Source: Enterobacter sp. EA-1 (GTDB taxonomy: Bacteria; Pseudomonadota; Gammaproteobacteria; Enterobacterales; Enterobacteriaceae). From it: DNA of 64,000 nt. How positions within the stretch are numbered: the stretch's first letter is position 1; each line of letters begins with the position of its first letter. Positions 51,401-60,141 of the stretch are shown piece by piece. The position numbers were made by a program, and so were the translations under genes. Below the pieces are notes generated by a model. That model made no database searches. It had not been told where the DNA came from and saw nothing but the letters and a program-made list of their open reading frames with translations. The stretch is from positions 1-64,000 of the forward strand of contig CP025776.1 of assembly GCA_002886105.1 (NCBI GenBank), read 5' to 3'.

Positions 51401-53088
51401 GCTTCCAGCTCTTCGGGTAACCTGGGGGCGCAGGCCGCGATCAACGCCGCCAGTACGCTTATGTCCAGTGTAGGGAGTTCCGGGCATGCAAGAGGTACAA
51501 CTGAGGCTGCAGTTTCAGAGGGCACAATTACGGTTCGCGACACGGCGAACCAGCAACAGGCTGTCAGTGGACTGCAAAGAGATGTTGCGCAGGCCAACGA
51601 CGCTATCAGCCCGATCTTTAACAAAGAGAAGGAGCAGAATCGACTGCAGGCCGTGCAGATGGTCAGCGATATTGGTAATCAGGTTGCGGATATTGTCCGT
51701 ACGCAGAGCGATATCGATGGTCTGAAAGCGGCGATCGCCAAAACAGGTACTTCGCTTGAGGGACTGCCGGAGAAAGAGCGTCTGCAGAAACTGGCCGTAT
51801 TACGCAATACGCCTGAATACAAGAAAGTTGCCGAAAACACCGGTACCGGCAGTGATGTGCAACGTGCGATAACCGCTGCTACCGCGGCTGTCAGTGGGCT
51901 GGCGGGCGGCAATGTCAATGCTGCACTCGCAGGAGCTGCTGCGCCGTATATCGCCAATGAGATCGGTAAAAATATCACCGAAAACAACACCATGGCAGGG
52001 ATCATGGCTCATGCCGTGGTCAACGCCGTGCTGGCAAAAGTGCAGGGACAGGATGCGCTGGTGGGCGCTGCCGGGGCCGTGGTCGGCGAGACGATCGGTA
52101 TCCTGCTGGCGAAGCAGGTCTACAACAAAGAGCCTTCGCAACTGACTGGAAACAGAGAAACAGACTATTGCTGCACTGTCGACGCTGGCGTCAGGCCTCG
52201 CGGGTGGGTTGATAGGCGAGAGTACGGAGACGGCAACTGCAGCGGCGAGTGCCGGGAAGACGACGGTTGAGAATAACTATCTGAGTGATAAGGACATCAC
52301 AACTTTTGTTAAAAAATACGCCGAAGCGAAGACCGAAGAGGAACGAGAAAAGCTTCTGGTTGATCTTAAAAAATTAGATGTGGATCAACAGCAACAAGCA
52401 TTAGCAACAGGAATATCGATAGGCGACCAAAAAGCAGTCTTGGAAAAACTCAAAATACTGGTTGCCTCACCAGCTGTAACGATCAGTGCCAACAACTGGC
52501 TTCTTACTCAATATCGCAACTTGAGCCCGTTGCAAATGATAAAGAATTATTTGGAAACCAATAAGCTCAAGTCGGTACTTCAGGTAGCAATCTTAGCGCT
52601 GACCCTCGGATAAGTCATCATCCGGCGTTAGGTGGAACATCTCAGGGCACAGTCGCGGCGGGTAAATCTGGCGCGTCGATAATTGATGATATAGTTAAAG
52701 GTGAAAGCAAAGTTGCACAAGGTGCAGCAACGAGAGTCACCAATACTGAATTAAAAATAGGTGAGTCAAAAGTCATTGATGGGGTAAGTGTTACTCGCGT
52801 CGGTCGGTGGATGACGCTTACTGAGTTGCAAGATATGCAGCGTAGCGGTAGAGTCGTTCAAGGTGGTGGCGGGCAAACCTTTATTTCAATTAATGGCGCT
52901 TCTGATTATAAAGGTGCCGCAAAATCTGGTTCGTGTTGAATTTGATGTTTCGAGTAATAGTTTACTTCCAGGGTGGAAAAGATGGTTGGTTTAAAATGCT
53001 GGGTCCTGATGCAGCTAATTCGCAAAAATATATTTTAAATAAGCAAGGTGGCTCGCAGCTTCCAGAAGCAAAAACATCTCTGTTGTAG
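42452..53088 (+). CDS. cdiA: CdiA, contact-dependent inhibition effector / filamentous hemagglutinin (frameshifted)
   Basis: Giant exoprotein of about 3,500 residues that carries a C-terminal toxin into neighbouring cells. Domains in order: long signal peptide (to about 42550); TPS secretion domain with NPNL and [15 protein letters not shown] (42740-42910); FHA-1 repeats rich in NSG and GG (43000-47350); a less repetitive receptor-binding/YP region (about 47400-48780) with [35 protein letters not shown] and [26 protein letters not shown]-2 repeats (48800-51450); pretoxin domain (51500-52260) ending in VENN at 52266. Dozens of frame breaks, many of the CCWGG kind (for example 43223, 45504, 50516). 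Order cdiB-cdiA-cdiI is the E. coli type. The stop at 53086-53088 is the one in the written frame; the true end may be a few codons later. Confidence 0.9.
52278..53088 (+). other. CdiA-CT toxin region after VENN
   Basis: The polymorphic toxin segment. An entry-type domain ([27 protein letters not shown] ... [16 protein letters not shown]) is followed, after a break near 52570, by a cytoplasmic-type toxin: [68 protein letters not shown]. The style RWM..E...M...GRV..GGGGQTF is found at the ends of other CDI and Rhs proteins, but I cannot name the activity. Base composition turns AT-rich here, as usual for exchanged CT modules. Confidence 0.7.
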
Positions 53089-53107
53089 ACAAAAATAGGA
53101 GTAATAT

Positions 53108-53435
53108 ATGGATGTGTCTTTTTTAAGAAAGAAATAGAGTCAGTGCTAGAGGGATACAGTTTTCAGTATGGCTTTTATCTCGATGGTGATTTTGGTGACT
53201 TAGAACGTGTTGAGTTTGAAGGAAATAATAAAATTGGCACCGTTGATTTCTGGTCGAAGGGTTGGTTAAGTCTTGATGTCTTTGATATTAAATTAGATAA
53301 GCAATTGATAAATTTGTTATTAGAACCAAATGACGACCAGCAAAAGCAATGGAAACTCTAGTGAGTATTCTGAAAAACAATAAGGAAGGTAGACTGGCCC
53401 CTGAATCTCCAGACAGCTGGACACTCTTAAAATAA
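53108..53435 (+). CDS. cdiI: Cognate CDI immunity protein (frameshifted)
   Basis: Small acidic cytosolic protein of about 108 residues directly after the toxin, with AGGAG upstream of ATG 53108. It reads MDVSFF, then (after one base is moved) EIESVLEGYSFQYGFYLDGDFGDLERVEFEGNNKIGTVDFWSKGWLSLDVFDI, and continues past 53361 as SILKNNKEGRLAPESPDSWTLLK. It should bind and neutralise the CT toxin of this cdiA. Assigned by position; specificity cannot be read from the sequence. Confidence 0.75.
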
Positions 53436-53454
53436 GAGGTAGTCTAAAAACTCC

Positions 53455-53503
53455 GGACATCTCAAAAGTGCGTGGAACTAAAACGGGTGCGCTTACACCG
53501 GAT
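53455..53503 (+). mobile_element. IS3-family remnant, transposase 3' end plus inverted repeat
   Basis: 49 bases, CCGGACATCTCAAAAGTGCG onward to GGTGCGCTTACA, that are the reverse complement (about three mismatches) of the IS end at 58440-58482. It keeps the last codons of orfB (EISK...) and the terminal repeat. Confidence 0.75.
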
Positions 53504-53620
53504 CTTGATGGAAATATTCCTAATAATAAGATGTTAGAGATTAGAGAACGGTAAGCAGGCTGGTAGGTCTCAGTCTGAATATAACCAGTTACTCATTTCA
53601 ATATTGATGGGAGAAAATAA
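53504..53620 (+). pseudogene. Orphan CDI toxin tail 1
   Basis: After the IS end the frame continues as PDLDGNIPNNKMLEIRE, then (after a shift near 53550) NGKQAGRSQSEYNQLLISILMGENN, running up to the next gene. Looks like the last third of a toxin domain cut off by the IS, followed by its immunity gene. Confidence 0.5.
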
Positions 53621-53621
53621 T

Positions 53622-53956
53622 ATGAAATGCATAGCTGTCCCCGTAAATCCTGGAAGCAATGAATCGATTGGATTATGATCAATGTCAGGAGGGGACCTCG
53701 TTGAGGTGATTTTTGAAGAACATGATTACAATGAATTATGGGATTCAGGATCATTGAAATTCTTAACAACCAGTTGGATAAAAATATAGACGACTATGAA
53801 GATGAGAACATAACTGATTTAGATGAACTTCGTCAGTGTAGAGTAATCATTGGGGAACGAATAAACATAGTTCCCTCAAGCCTAATTTTAGAAAAACTAT
53901 ACTCTCAAGTAAATCTTGCAATTGATTATAAAACAGGTATTTTCTTCTACTTTTAA
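53622..53956 (+). CDS. Putative orphan immunity protein (frameshifted)
   Basis: About 111 residues, very acidic: MKCIAVPVNPGSNESIG, SGGDLVEVIFEEHDYNELWDSGS, then EILNNQLDKNIDDYEDENITDLDELRQCRVIIGERINIVPSSLILEKLYSQVNLAIDYKTGIFFYF. AT-rich, with breaks near 53675 and 53750. GGGAG lies upstream of the ATG. Position after a toxin tail and composition suggest a CDI-type immunity protein; I do not recognise the family. Confidence 0.6.
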
Positions 53957-54161
53957 TAATAAGAATTGACGTTCAATGGATTAAAAATAGTCGATGTTTT
54001 ACTATTTATCATTCTGCTACCGAATTGGTGAGGACTTTCAGTAAAGCAGTGCCTGTAGTAGTTTACAAATGTTACATAGTCGGACAGTACAGTCTTTTGA
54101 ATTGGAATTAAAATTGCGAATGGAGATACATTAGTTCGCTTTGCAGTATTAAGAGTACAAA

Positions 54162-54338
54162 ATGACGGAAATGAACGATGAGTTTTTAGAATTTGATCTG
54201 GATTGGTTTTCGTCATGCCGGGATGGTTATCTGGCACATTTCACAATAGCAGGCAAGGGATCACTTACAAAGCCCACCTCAACCTTGTCTAAGAGTTATG
54301 TGCGGGAATTGTTCATTAACAGAGCGTTATTCATTTAA
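54162..54338 (+). CDS. Small putative immunity protein, possibly truncated
   Basis: 58 residues: MTEMNDEFLEFDLDWFSSCRDGYLAHFTIAGKGSLTK... The pattern DWF...DG.L.HF...G resembles the N-terminus of longer immunity-like proteins in toxin arrays, so this may be a fragment. The 205 bases before it (53957-54161) show no gene. Confidence 0.45.
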   Translation: MTEMNDEFLEFDLDWFSSCRDGYLAHFTIAGKGSLTKPTSTLSKSYVRELFINRALFI

Positions 54339-54367
54339 AATACTATTATTTAAAATGGATGGGTGAA

Positions 54368-55073
54368 ATGACAATGTATTCTTTGGATATCACGGATAGT
54401 TATGAACGATTTATCTGTATGAGTAGTGGCGTCGGATTACATCATTACATCACCTTTCCTGAAATATCTTCATGGGGTAATGGGGAATTTTTATAACCTT
54501 GGAGAATATAGAAATAAACATGTACGAAGATATTTGGTTTTCTCCAATTCTAAATAAGAACCCACATAGTATAATAGCTACTTTGTTAAAAGAAGTAGAT
54601 ATTAATGAGCCCGACTGCATATTAACTGTGGTATTAAAACGTGCAAGGGTAGTGATGGACAAAAGAAGTGTCTTTATGCGGTTGGAAAATGGAGATGAAA
54701 ATTATTATCACTCTGATGATTGCGGTTTTGATATTGGTGATAAGTATATTTTACTTGCTGGAAGAAGCGCAGATTATCATGACACCATGGTATGGTTAAG
54801 AATGGTTTTTACAGGAAGATTATTCCTCGGAGTTCGATGAGTCTGATATAATAGCTCAATCTATTGAACTTGATAACAACATATCCATTGAGTCTGCGAA
54901 ATCATTAAACAAAGCACAAGAGTTGTTTATTGGTCTCCAAAAAAAGAAGTTTCAGTGCGTTACATTTAAATGGTATTAAAAGTCCTTTTCACGATTATTC
55001 CTATCTTTCTTCCTATTTTAGTTGCGATGAAAATAATAACATTTCGATTAAAAACCACGTTATTGATTTATAA
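54368..55073 (+). CDS. Putative immunity protein, paralogue A (frameshifted)
   Basis: About 234 residues: MTMYSLDITDSYERFICMSSG, LENIEINMYEDIWF, DCILTVVLKRARVVMDKRSVFMRLENGDENYYHSDDCGFDIGDKYILLAGRSADY, SIELDNNISIESAKSLNKAQELF, LHLNGIKSPFHDYSYLSSYF. Breaks near 54490, 54830 and 54950. No known domain recognised. Its order of motifs is repeated in the gene at 55347, so the two are tandem paralogues. Confidence 0.6.
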
Positions 55074-55346
55074 AGAGAGTTTTTCTATTAAGTGCAAATA
55101 AACTCGTTTGCAACTAATTGTTCAAGGATGCTGGATTGTTTCTTTAGCTTATGATGAAATATTCTACCTCAGCATTTACGGCCATTCTCATGGATACATT
55201 CCGTATTATAATTGACATTTAAGAGTGTTATTATAAAGCTGACCTGAAAGAAAATCTATTAACATAAACATGACTCTCAGTTAGGGATAATAATAAAAAT
55301 CAATAGGAAAATATTCCCGAGGTCTGTTTTTAAATGAGGATCAGTA
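55074..55346. other. AT-rich spacer between paralogues
   Basis: 273 bases with no open frame of note, no clear promoter and no repeat recognised. Confidence 0.4.
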
Positions 55347-56081
55347 ATGAATTACAATATCAATATCACCAAAGGTTATCCGGCTCTGCTTAACATGGAT
55401 AATACTTCAGGGTTGTATTCTTACTTTGCGATAGATCCTGTAATGGGAATGACAAGATAGTTGTGAGTGTAGAAAATCTTGAAATAAATGCGGACAAAAA
55501 TCTTTGGTGTTGTCATGATTGCTGAAAACCCTGTAGGGATAATTGCAGAATATATTGATAGTTATGATTCTGAAGATTCAGTGGCATCATTTTTGTTGAG
55601 AAAGGCTAAAATAGTTGCCGAAGGCGATGTTACATATTGCATGTGTCTTGATGGTGGTAAAGGAAATATATATCACTCTCCTCCTGTATCTTTCTTTACC
55701 GGGAGTAAATATATTTGGCTCTCTGGAAAGAGTTTAGATTTTACGGATTCAAATATAGAGATGTATATATTCTTCTCGGGTGGTTTAAGTCTTCAGTTCG
55801 AAGAAAGAGATGTTCTTTTGCAGATGCTGAATTTTGAAAGTAGTCTGAATATAGAAGATGTTAAAATCATTAATAAATCGCAAGAGATATTCAATAGGCA
55901 GAGAGGAAAAGACATTAATCATGAGGTGTTTAACAATATAAAATCGCCATTCTTTGATTTCGATTTTCTTATCAGCCACTTTGAACATACAGAACATGTC
56001 CATACAGCATTGAGAGATTTTTTCGGGGTGGTTTTAATTGGTCAAGACACACTTTGTAATTGTGATCTCTTATTTTTATAA
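55347..56081 (+). CDS. Putative immunity protein, paralogue B (frameshifted)
   Basis: About 244 residues. MNYNINITKGYPALLNMDNTSGLYSYFAID opens it, with GAGGA upstream; after breaks near 55440 and 55495 it reads VENLEINADKN, KAKIVAEGDVTYCMCLDGGKGNIYHSPPVSFFTGSKYIWLSGKSLDF, LNFESSLNIEDVKIINKSQEIF and FNNIKSPFFDFDFLISHF. These align in order with paralogue A (GNIYHSP/NYYHSDD, GSKYIWLSGKS/GDKYILLAGRS, IINKSQEIF/SLNKAQELF, IKSPFFDF/IKSPFHDY). Function inferred only from its place in the toxin-immunity array. Confidence 0.62.
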
Positions 56082-56185
56082 TCAAAAATGAAAATTAAAT
56101 GACTATTTCAAGTTTTAAATAATTATTATGCTTAAAATTTTAGTGGGAATTTATATTTATGCAGAAAGTTTTGTAGGAAAATATT

Positions 56186-56513
56186 ATGTCAAATGATATT
56201 TGTGGTTATGTACTGCCTGTTCTTGATAGTGCTGATGAGTGTTCATTGCAATCATATATAGATAACAGCAGGCTTGGAATTGCCGGGGATAAATGTTGAT
56301 GAGCTTTATAATTTTCCGAATGAGTTCATTCCTGAAACTGGTGGGACGTATACAAACGCAGGAAGGCCGGCAAGGTGGGTTGCTTGGGAAGAACGAGATG
56401 GTGTCAGAGTTCGTGTGGTATACGAGCCCGCTGGTGGGAAAATTGTAACAGCGTTCCCGGATAGTAATCCGACTCCTCCAACTTTAAAGCCTATTAAAAA
56501 ATCGTGTGGGTGA
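56186..56513 (+). CDS. Orphan toxin domain, BECR-RNase-like (frameshifted)
   Basis: About 109 residues: MSNDICGYVLPVLDSADECSLQSYIDNSRL, then after a break near 56278 LPGINVDELYNFPNEFIPETGGTYTNAGRPARWVAWEERDGVRVRVVYEPAGGKIVTAFPDSNP. The late GKIVTAFP signature resembles the last strand of BECR-fold RNase toxins seen in polymorphic toxin tails. It precedes and overlaps or abuts an immunity-type gene. Nuclease activity is an inference. Confidence 0.55.
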
Positions 56514-56514
56514 A

Positions 56515-56766
56515 ATGGATATTAATGACGAAATTAGAGAATTTGGTGAAGGATTAAAAGATCGTCTGGAACCTTCGTTAGTTGACTTTGCCCTTGATTA
56601 TCTTGGGTTTTCAGAGAGTGTATTGGCATTCGAAACGCTATGTGATCATATTGCTGATCATGATGTTGTGATCAGTAAAGATGAGTACACGCAAGTGCTT
56701 AAAATAGTTAATGATCTTGGTCTGGAAATTGATAGTAGGTATACATATATAAATCCAGAAGAATAA
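56515..56766 (+). CDS. MafI-like immunity protein
   Basis: 83 residues, acidic and intact: MDINDEIREFGEGLKDRLEPSLVDFALDYLGFSESVLAFETLCDHIADHDVVISKDEYTQVLKIVNDLGLEID. The layout, an N-terminal helix then LAFE.LCD.I.D.DV.I...EY, resembles MafI-family immunity proteins. A GTG at 56506 would add three residues inside the preceding toxin gene. Forms a couple with that toxin. Confidence 0.65.
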   Translation: MDINDEIREFGEGLKDRLEPSLVDFALDYLGFSESVLAFETLCDHIADHDVVISKDEYTQVLKIVNDLGLEIDSRYTYINPEE

Positions 56767-56782
56767 TCACTAAAACGTATAA

Positions 56783-57528
56783 ATGCTCCCTATCTGCACG
56801 CAGGGCAATAAATCAGGCGGGGCGTGCTCGGCACTGGTGGCTCAGGTGCAGCAGGCGCTGAATACTTATGGCGGCAATATTACCTATAACCTGATTTACA
56901 AAGACCCGTACCCGCAGGATGCGGCCAATGCAAGCGCCATCCTGAAAGGGCTGGATGAAGGGAGCATCACCCGCGATACGGCCATCACCGCCATCGCCAA
57001 AGCCACCGGACAAGGTTGGGATGACATGGCGGCGCAGTATGGTAGGGTGATGCAACTGCATGGGATGGTCAGTACGCTGGCAGGGTTCTACGGTGCAAAT
57101 TGGATTAGTGAGGCTGAAAGTCAATTAGCTAAAAACAGTTTAGAAAACATTCGTGACGGAGCAGGCTGAGGTTCTCAGCAGCCGAAATATAGTAAATCTC
57201 AATTCTGTCGTTAAACAGTTTGATAACATTCGGCCAACGGGTGTTAATATGAATGAGATGAATGTTGTTTTATCGAAAAATGGATTTGTAAATAAACCTA
57301 CGGATTCCTTGTTGCCGAATCAATTAAGAGAGTATGTATCACAGGTCAAACTACTATCGTAAATATTGATGCCGGAAAGGAGGGCATTTTATAGTTGTCG
57401 ACTCTATGAAAAAATTGATGGAGTAGATTATTATATGATCCGGGGATCCATATAATGGTCCAGCCGGAGTTCGCGCTGATGTGCTGGACAGGGTTATGAA
57501 TTACAATGGGATTATATTAAAATGGTGA
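56783..57528 (+). CDS. Orphan CdiA-CT with C39 peptidase-like toxin (frameshifted)
   Basis: Starts inside a CdiA pretoxin-type region (GGACSALVAQVQQALNTYGGNITYNLIYKDPYPQDAANASAILKGLDEGSITRDTAITAIAKATGQGWDDMAAQYGRVMQLHG), so it is a displaced 3' end of another cdiA. After a break near 57155: IVNLNSVVKQFDNIRPTGVNMNEMNVVLSKNGFV, then beyond 57362 IVNIDAGKEGHFIVVDSMKKIDGVDYYMIRDPYNGPAGVRADVLDRVM. GHFIVVDS and RDPYNGP look like the His and Asp parts of a C39/papain-like peptidase fold. The N-terminal Cys was not found, so activity is doubtful. Breaks also near 57380 and 57440. Confidence 0.6.
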
Positions 57529-57912
57529 CTGTCAGAGAAGTGGTTGATAATTTTTCTAATTATAAAAAGGTGTATGTTAATGGATATCTTGTCTACCATT
57601 TAAATGGTGATTTAAGTTTGATTGATAAGGATTATGGAAGTGATTATTTAAAATCTCCTTTTTTGAAGATCGAAGATAATGGGCTGAGTAATAACCTTGA
57701 GAGTAATGTTAGTTTGTGTGGTGGTGGTTCATCAAGATTGTTTCATTATGTCAAAGTAAAAGGGGATCTTTTCTTAGATGAGGATAAAAAAGCCATGCTT
57801 GAAAGTAAATGAGTTATTTGTTGAAGATAACGGAGTGTGGCATTTAATAGACTTAAGCAGATACTATGAGCCAAGAAATAGAGAAGTAATAAATTGGAAT
57901 GACATTTTTTAA
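57522..57912 (+). CDS. Putative immunity protein for the C39-like toxin (frameshifted)
   Basis: About 129 residues, starting seven bases inside the toxin end (translational coupling): MVTVREVVDNFSNYKKVYVNGYLVYHLNGDLSLIDKDYGSDYLKSPFLKI, LFHYVKVKGDLFLDED, then after a break near 57797 VNELFVEDNGVWHLIDLSRYYEPRNREVINWNDIF. Family unknown; role inferred from overlap with the toxin. Confidence 0.6.
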
Positions 57913-57929
57913 AGAGGATGGTGATTAGT

Positions 57930-58058
57930 ATTGACCCTGACCTCAAATATGATCCATCCATAATCAGGAATAACCGACTTCAGTCTGGTTGTATATTCTG
58001 GAAACCGGCAGACTTCTCAGCAAATTCGGTGGCGTTAGGATTAGCGCTAGGATATTGA
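57930..58058 (+). pseudogene. Orphan CDI toxin tail 2
   Basis: Open frame without a start: IDPDLKYDPSIIRNN, RLQSGCIFWKPADFSANSVALGLALGY, stop 58056-58058, two bases before the next gene. Looks like the truncated end of a toxin with its immunity gene downstream. Confidence 0.45.
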
Positions 58059-58059
58059 A

Positions 58060-58390
58060 ATGAAAAAAAATGAAGTGTATGTAAAAAATGCTTTCCCTTT
58101 CTATAACCTATATTAGAAATGTTCAATCCTTAAGCAAGAAAGAGAAAGAAAATGATCTGTCTTGTTTTTTTGAGGCGGAGTTGGTCCATAATATGATGTA
58201 TACATTGCTCATATCAGACTTTGTAGAGCATGATGTTTGGTTTTTAAATACTCAAGCAAAATATTACTTTGAAAATTGTAATGAGGATATATCACCTAAT
58301 TATAATAAACAAATTGAATATATTAAATACTTGTTTGAAATTATACCTGTAGAACTAAGTGTAAAATTATCGTGGAGAGGCCCTTTATAA
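58060..58390 (+). CDS. Putative orphan immunity protein (frameshifted)
   Basis: About 109 residues: MKKNEVYVKNAFPFYNLY, then after a break near 58115 NVQSLSKKEKENDLSCFFEAELVHNMMYTLLISDFVEHDVWFLNTQAKYYFENC, ending IIPVELSVKLSWRGPL. Directly after toxin tail 2 and before the IS fragment; family unknown. Confidence 0.5.
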
Positions 58391-58439
58391 ACGTAATTTA
58401 ATTTTGTGACCCTCGGACCCGAATATGATCGAGCCATTG

Positions 58440-58880
58440 TAAGCACACCTGTTTTAGTTCCACGCACTTTTGAGATTTCCGGTTTTTCAGTCATCAGCCG
58501 GTACTCTTCCGGTGTCAGGTTATTCAGGGATTCATGGGGCCGCTCGCTGTTGTATTCCTTCAGCCAGCGTTCTGTGATTTCCCGCGCTTCATTCAGGGTT
58601 CTGAACAGATAAAAATCCAGAATTTCTGTCCGGTAGGTCCGGTTAAAACGCTCGATAAAGGCATTCTGCGTTGGCTTTCCCGGTTTGATAAATTCCAGCA
58701 TCACACCATGCTCCTCAGCCCACTGTGCCAGTGTCAGCGAGACCAGTTCCGGGCCATTGTCCATCCGCAGTTTCAGCGGATAACCCCGGTTCGCCACTAT
58801 CCTGTCCAGCACCCTGACCACCCGCTGAGCCGGGATATTCAGGGAGGAGATCACTACCTGTGTTTCATCCTCAATATATT
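58440..58880 (-). mobile_element. IS3-family insertion sequence fragment (3' part of orfB)
   Basis: Minus-strand orfB piece with the DDE integrase core: second Asp in MDNGPELVSLTLAQWA, Glu in FIERFNRTYRTEILDFYLF, then LNEAREITERWLKEYNSERPHESLNNLTPEEYRLM. The end reads EISK and, if one A is restored in an A-run, SAWN-stop. The terminal repeat starts TGTAAGCACACC at 58440. The 5' half of the element and the other terminal repeat are missing, so it cannot move by itself. Confidence 0.82.
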
Positions 58881-59007
58881 AGTTTCTTGCCTTATAGGAA
58901 TAATCCTAACTACTCATTTTGTTTGAGCCGGAATAATGAAATAAGGATTTCTTTCATATGATAAGTACAAGTGAAAGAGCAATAAAAACAAGATGGAATA
59001 AATCATT

Positions 59008-59445
59008 ATGTCTTACACTATTTTCATCAAACGTTTATGGCAGAGCGAAAATTCAACAATAAGTGAATTCTCGATATCCGGCACTGAAATCTCCGGTTAT
59101 TTTCTGGAGCGCCCCGGGCCGGATACGACGGAAGCAAATTTACGAAAAGAATCCCTGACGGCTCCTATAGCTTGAAATGGCATGCCAGCGGCAGAATGCG
59201 GAAATTCAGTCCATTACCTAATTTGTTCAATGCGAGCGTACCCTCAAGTCGCGCTATACTGATCCATCCGGTGCAATGTTCCCGCCGACACGGATGGTTG
59301 TTTATTGCCACCGGGAAGTCAAAAGGAGATGACAGAATAGGGCAAAAGCCGGGGGGTTATATGAAGAGATTAAGCAATTGATGGTTGATAAAGGGATAGA
59401 AAATTTTAATGTATTAATCACCTCATGCTACGTGGATTGCAAAAA
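59008..59445 (+). CDS. DUF5675-like protein (frameshifted)
   Basis: Starts MSYTIFIKRLWQSENSTISEFSISGTEISGYFLERPGPDT and continues RIPDGSYSLKWHASGRMRKFSPLPNLFNASVPSSRAILIHP, a pattern of the DUF5675 family often found near phage or secretion-system loci; function unknown. Breaks near 59145, 59265 and 59345; the later frame GCLLPGS and EEIKQLMVDKGIENFNV belongs to it. The exact stop is not clear because the frame runs into the next gene. 58881-59007 holds no gene. Confidence 0.6.
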
Positions 59446-60141
59446 TGAAAAAATACGCCAGCTTGATGTTCCTTCTTTTTTTCGCTGTGTTCTCTCTTCG
59501 CGCAATGGCGACGGTGGAAATAAAAAACGGTGTACTCCAGGGCTTACTGGCAACCGAACTGGAATGCTGATGCAACGGTTAATACGCCAGAGTTAGCGTT
59601 TCGCTATTTTTTCCCCGGGTAATAAAAAAGAAAGATAACAAAATAATTGATATTACGGTTAAAGGCAGTGAAGCACAGAAGATCGCATTTATCAAAAGAA
59701 CTTTAGGAATATCCCGGATAACTTCTTTACCTTTAAAGAGTGGTACGTTAACCAACCCGGTACGATTAAAGTACCTGCGGTGGTTAACTATATGGAATGC
59801 AACGCAGATAACTATAAAGCCGATCTGCTGTCATTCCAGCCGGATAATGCTGCGCAAAACGCTGGCGATATGATGACTCAGGATTTCGGCGGCTGCGGAT
59901 CAGATACGCCTTATCTCGTGTTGTATCAGTTGAAAGAGGGTGAAAAGACGTTATCCCTGAAAAGTGAGGCCAGTGAAACAGCGTCAGATTTGGCTTCGGT
60001 CAACAGTAATGAAACGCTGGCTAAAATCAGAACCGTCGATAAAGCGTGGATCTATGTTGCAGTTTACGACGAAGCGGAAAAGGGCATCTGAGCAACAAAC
60101 GTGGGTTTGTTAAACTGAGCGCTCTGACACCGTTGAACTGA
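59445..60141 (+). CDS. Secreted protein of unknown function (frameshifted)
   Basis: Signal peptide KKYASLMFLLFFAVFSLRAMA, then VEIKNGVLQGYWQPNWNADATVNTPELAFRYFFPG, VKGSEAQKIAFIKRTLGI, KEWYVNQPGTIKVPAVVNYMECNADNYKADLLSFQPDN, TQDFGGCGSDTPYLVLYQLKEGEKTLSL and KTRTVDKAWIYVAVYDEAEKG-like end. About 230 residues. Breaks near 59545, 59622, 59710 and 60085. Paired with the DUF5675-like gene; perhaps an effector/immunity or inhibitor couple, but this is only a guess. Confidence 0.55.

Noticed and set aside
42980-51450. Many short direct repeats, possible CRISPR or tandem array
   Set aside because: They are codon-level echoes of the filamentous hemagglutinin repeats within cdiA, not evenly spaced identical units with spacers.
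53456-53554. A small gene reading ISKVRGTKTGALTPDLDG
   Set aside because: The first half is the IS orfB end read out of frame with the IS terminal repeat; only the part after 53503 can belong to a toxin.
57936-58437. Weak similarity between GACCCTGACCTCAAATATGATC at about 57937 and a like sequence at about 58407
   Set aside because: Partly matching only over some 30 bases with many differences; not enough to claim a repeat.
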